Shown: positions 55,701-61,700 of the stretch, piece after piece | Layout: each line of letters starts with the position of its first letter | Position numbering within the stretch: position 1 is the stretch's first letter | Assembly: GCF_026230105.1 (NCBI RefSeq) | Contig: NC_079474.1 | Location: forward strand, 38,640,294-38,704,293 | Length of the DNA stretch: 64,000 nt | DNA from: Diorhabda sublineata | Lineage: Eukaryota; Arthropoda; Insecta; Coleoptera; Chrysomelidae | Reading direction: 5' to 3' | Notes under the pieces: generated by a model | The model's input: only the letters and a program-made list of their open reading frames with translations | The model's database searches: none | What the model was told of the DNA's origin: nothing | Program-made: the position numbers and the translations under genes

Positions 55701-58700
55701 ATGGAAAATATGCATTATCGGCACTATAAATATTCCCTGCTTCAAAAAAAAATAGGAAAATTTGAATAGCTTCTAATCAACATATATCAAATTAGCTTTC
55801 TAATTTGTGAATTTATCTGGTTACATTATATATACTCAATTTATATAGAAATATCAATATTATGAATAAGAAATTACTACTGATATAAGATATGACAATT
55901 ATAGGGTGGCATGGTACCTATTTTGATCGATCCCACATCATCAGCAATTTCTTGGGTCAAACAGCATCTGAAACATAGAAATATAGAAAGTACTACTCAA
56001 AATTCACCAAAATTCAAAGCAGCCTTGGAACTAGCTGTAAGGTAAAGTATATCAATTTAATTGCGTCAACACTTTCACATGATTTACGATGTCTTTCACA
56101 GATTCGGGAAAGTTTTCATTATAGAAGAAATAGATACTGTCTCTCCTATTCTGTTGCAAATACTACGCAAGGATTTTATAGTTCAAGGTAACAAATTACA
56201 ATTTCAGAGTTTGTTTGAAAATTATTAAACTATCTGCAGGTAGTGCATCTTCACTTTTCACTTTCACAGTTATATATAAATCAGTTTGGAATTGTCTTTG
56301 TTTATTCTTCTAAATATTCAAAACTTACACTTAGATAAAAAGAAAGGAGAGGTCTGTTTGTATGCCAATTCCTCATTCACGCTTTTAAAATTCTGTTGAA
56401 ATAGAAAATCATTGTTATAGTCAAAAATAATAATCATTTTATCCGCATTCTTGCGACCGAATCTTGTCTGATTTGTGATATACTGAAACACCTAAAATCG
56501 TTCTCACACTTGTAACACTTAAAATAGATGTATTTATTTCTAATATTTTGATTGAAAAAGCTTAGTTAAGCCACAATGTTTAATTGAAGTTAGAAATAGA
56601 ATTTCCACGTGAAAATGAATATTGTTTGCACAAATTCATATTTTGGAGACTTGATATTGAGTCTTTACATATATACAGTTGATATAACTTATTTTAACGT
56701 TTTTTATATTTATTTACAATATTTCTAATCGTGGGATGAATTAATTATCACTCTCTCTTACGCACTTTATTCATTTACACGCTATAAAATATACATCACT
56801 CATAATAATTCACTTACAAATATTACTTAAATAATTTTTGCGATCACTTTTATTAATTCGTTCTTTTCACTACAACTATTTATTTAAAACTGACACACAC
56901 AATTTTTATATACCTAAATAAAATTCTACAAAAATCTAGATCCAAAAGAAGCACAACAAATAAATAGACTTTCGTAGAAATTATATAAAAGGAATAGTGT
57001 AAATAAACCACCTGCTACAATAAAAAGTTCTAAAAGGGAACATCAAAGCGCGTCCGCCCCGCGAATTCGCCGAATTTTAAAATTCTATTATAGTTGCTTT
57101 AAGGACCGCATTTCGCGAGCTTGTTCGTAACATTATATATTTAGGATTTATTTTATATTGAGGCGAATTTAATATATTCAACTGACGTACTGAAAAAATT
57201 TTCCTTCTTATTATGGTTTCCATGAAAATAATTATAAAAAAGTCCTTTATTCTCTATTTTATTTTCCGCATAAACTTATACAATCATTGTGGCAGCTATA
57301 TATCAATTTTCAGGTGAAAGACGACTCATAAAAATTAATGGCAAAGTGATTGATTACAATAATGAGTTCCAATTAATTTTATGTAGTAGAAATGAGCACT
57401 TGAAACTTCCAGCAGAAATATCACCTTTAGTGAATTTAATGAATTTCACAGTAACGCGTTCAGGTCTTACTGGTAAGTATGATTTTTTCCTTTCTTTTTG
57501 AATCTCGAGTATAAATATAAATCATTATATATAGTTGACAACATTATACTTTGTATTATATATTTCGAATTGAAACTCAATATGAATACGAATTTAACTT
57601 CTAGTCTAATCTAATCGTTGAGAAACTAGTTGTATTCCAGATAATTGTACATCAGATTTGACCCAGAATCCAATGACAAAAATATTAATTAGCTATATAG
57701 AAATACTATCCATCTATGGATTAAGTTCTGTTCTGTTTCTTTATAATAAATTTTTTTAATAAAATAACTTATCCTTTAGAGCAACTTTTGTCTCATGCTA
57801 TTTGCCAGGAAAATCCCGAATTGGAGAAAAGAAAGAAAAAACTACTCAAAGAGAAGGAAGAAATGGAAGAAAAACTTAGTCATTTGCAAAACCAGTTATT
57901 AGAAGATTTGGCTAATTCATCAGGAGATATTCTTCAAGATCAAGTGAGTTTTCTTTGTACGACTGTTCATTAAAAAATTTTCCACAAAGATAATATCGAG
58001 TATTTACAATATTTTTTATAGATTTCTAGAAATAGGTCTTGGAGGCTCACCATGTAGGAACTGAAAAATGTCTTTCTAGTATTCTGAAAAAGTCCAGAGA
58101 ATAGCCTTGACAATTATGATGGTTGTTTGAATTAGTTTTTCTCAATAGAAATTCTCTGTGCTAAAAATATAATCTGAATTAAATTTTCCATGTACAACTA
58201 TGAAAATGCGTAATTATTTTTTGAACTATATATAAAACAAAATTAAAATTCTAGAATTTCCTCAATTTATTTATAAATATCCAATCCTCCTGCTAAATTT
58301 GAAAAAACAAATGCTCCTTGGTGAAATTCCAAACCAATAACGAACACCTCTCTCACTTCTATAATAACAAAATGTATATCGCAACTTGTTCTAAAAAACC
58401 TTTTTGTTAACCTGCTTAACAGTTACAGCTTTGAAATTATCCAAATATATTAATTCTTTCCTCAATTTCATTAAACAAGTTTATTTAATATGGTTATCAT
58501 ATTATTATTACAATGAAAAGAACTATTTCAATCATAAGAATTCTAACAACCACTAAGATTGGAAACGAGATAATAAAAAAGCAGGCAATAGGCAATAGTA
58601 GGCAATAGAAGCAACAGAAAGTTATTTTAGTACGATTTTAGTAGAGATCTAAAGCAACCTATGAAAGAAAAATTGATAAGAGCGTGGCAAAATCGGTAGT

Positions 58701-61700
58701 ATTCTTCGACATCAAAATTACCTGTAGACACAATGTGGAAACCTGGGATATAATACCAAACACGTGTTTAGTGTCCCATATGTCGGCATAAATGTATTAG
58801 TAATATTTTTTAGTGAAATTGATTGTATTGACAACTTTCTAAAACTATTGATTTCGCTGATAACCAATATGTTACTACGAGAGTATTATTAAATTCATAT
58901 ATCAATTCTTCCTGTATTTTATAGAAGCTACTAGAGTCGTTGAATAATACAAAGGCTAGTTCCGAAGCTATATCAGAGGCTTTAAAGGAATCAAATGATG
59001 TGCAACAAAAGTTGCAAGCAGAGTATAATGTTTATAAAGATTTGTCAGAGTTTGGAAGTTCTTTCTACTTCGCTTGTAACGAATTTGCGAAATACAATAT
59101 TCTCTACCTCCTCTCAGTTCCTGCATTCACGAAATTATTTCTGAAATCACTACAAAGTTTTCAGGTACGTATATTGGTGTCTATTTTTGGGTTTCTACTT
59201 ATCAGGGAGCTACTCATATTTTTTCCATAAATATCTAATAGTATCATATCTTATCTATTCGATGTGTAAAAGAGTGGAGACAGAATTTAGTTCGAAACTT
59301 TTAATTACAAGTCGTAAAAAAATGCAGCGTGAAAATGAATTTATTAAAAAAAATTGGAATTAGAAAAATGGTGACTATAAGTGTTCAAATTAATGCCCAT
59401 TTTGATCAATGCATTTACGGTAACCTTTCTCAACAGAGAGGCAGTACCGGTGAAGCATTACAAGCTCACCGCAAAGAGTTTTGAATTCTCATTCAATTGC
59501 AGTTCGGAGATCGGGAAGGGTGCGTAGTCCTTTTGCAAAAATGCCGCCCTTAAGGAGGCCCTACAGGGAAAAATCACAGGGTGTCTGCCAGGTCACACGT
59601 GCGGATCACTCAACAAATCCTCGTCTGTCTATGCATTCTCTAAAACCAACCTTAAGGTACTCCCGCGCACATAACGCGTCGTGTGGCGATGCTCTATCCT
59701 CCATGAAATGACGGATGTCCACGAATGCTGGATCATTGTCCATTTGCTCATGTAAATCTTCGAGCTTTTCTACATATCCTGCCTACTCACACACCTCATA
59801 CAGACGTGAGGATTTTGATTGTTCCAGTATACGTAGTTATGTCGATTGATCTTTAAAGTTGCTTTATCCGACCACAAAATGGAATTCTGTAACCGCGGAT
59901 AATCTTGACTGCATTTAAGGTACCATTCTCAAAATTCCATCGATCGAAATTATCCTCGTGAAGTGTGTGAAGGAGACGCGGTCAGTAAACTCGATAGTGC
60001 ATGCGTCTCAGCTTTCGTCGTAAAGAACGATCATATATTTGAAGTTCTTTCAATAGATGTACTGCAGATTTGTTCCGCTGCTGAACTAACGCAAGCGTTA
60101 CTGTTTCCATATTTTAGTTAGTTGTTACAGATATAATAACTAATTGTTGTGAAAATCCGATAAAAATAGTTTCATAATCCGCGTTCGTACTCAGATATGA
60201 AGTAACAAAAAAATCTTTACTGAATGTGTATCGTTTATTTATTCTGAAAAAACGTCTACCCAACGAGCGCTTAATATGATGATACAGATACAACTGTCTG
60301 AAGCACGAACATGCTTAGTCTCAATCTTTTTCTACATCGTTGCCAGACTGATGAGCGTTGCGGGACTTATACCGATTTTTCGAGAGTGTTCCCGGACTTA
60401 TACCGACCCGACCTCTGTATGAATCGACAACTTTTACTGGCTTTAACTGTAGTCAACATTACTTAATTCGAGTAAACTCAGACGAAATATCATTGTTTGA
60501 GCCTTGTTGGTTTTCAATCAGTTATGAGGGAATTTTCTAATCAAATTTTCACCAAGTTTCCATCAACATCGTGTAAATTAATTGACGTAATTTTTATATG
60601 AAATAGAATGTTCTATTTTGCCCTAATGTATACATCATACCTCTAATTATAATAACTTGATTTAACAATTTTCTCAAAGATTTTTCAGAAAATAAACCAT
60701 GGGGGTTTCAATGTAGAATACTTTGATAGCTGAATGATTCATGAGCTCGGCTCAGAAACCTATAATTAGTGGAGTGATTTTCATTAGACAATTTTCAATT
60801 TTACTTGAAAAATCACTAAACTTTTGCTGTTAAATTAATTTAAATAGGTATTCTTTAAAAAAAATTTTAAGCCACATCTAATATACACAAGAAATTAAAA
60901 AGTATTTTGCGACCAAATAAGTACAGAAATGAAAAGAAAAATTGTTCATTGAGTGATTGAGTTTAATATTTATACAGCTTACGAATTTATGACAAAAACT
61001 GAACAAAATTTGTTGACTGCATCTCACTATATAGGTTCCACCAGCATTTCGCTTATTCTATAACTCAAAGTTCTATTTTGATTGCTTTATATCCTTCAGG
61101 AGGGTTATACGTTTTGAACTGACAGGCATAATATATGTGACGCGTTTATGAGAAATGAACATCACACGTGTAGTCTAAGCTTATTAATTTGATGGCGGAA
61201 ATACTAGATAGGTACTTTGTTTTCAATTGATTTACTCTCATAGTAAATTTGTTGAGGAAATCCAAAATATGAGTATAAAATACATATTCTTGATGGGACT
61301 ATTAATAAATAGTCATAATAGAAATCAATCATTGCTTCCAAATATACCAGTTAATTATTTTAAAGGGTTTGGATAACAGCTTCTCATCACAGAAGAAACA
61401 TTTGTTAAATACAGTTTACACATATATGAGCCGAGGAATATTTCAGGACGACAGATTGAAATTTCTTCTTTATTTGATATTCAAATTGTATCCGAAAGAA
61501 ATATCAGAAGACGAATGGCGCGTATTTCTGGGAAATTCGGTTATTGGTAAAAGCGTATCAGAAGATCATCCACCTTGGATTCCCAAACACTGCCTGACCC
61601 ATATTCAAAACTTACAGGTGAGTTTACATATATCTATTACTAGCAAATCATTGATAAACGACATTTCATTAAGACCAAAGATAAAATCGAAATTGTACTT

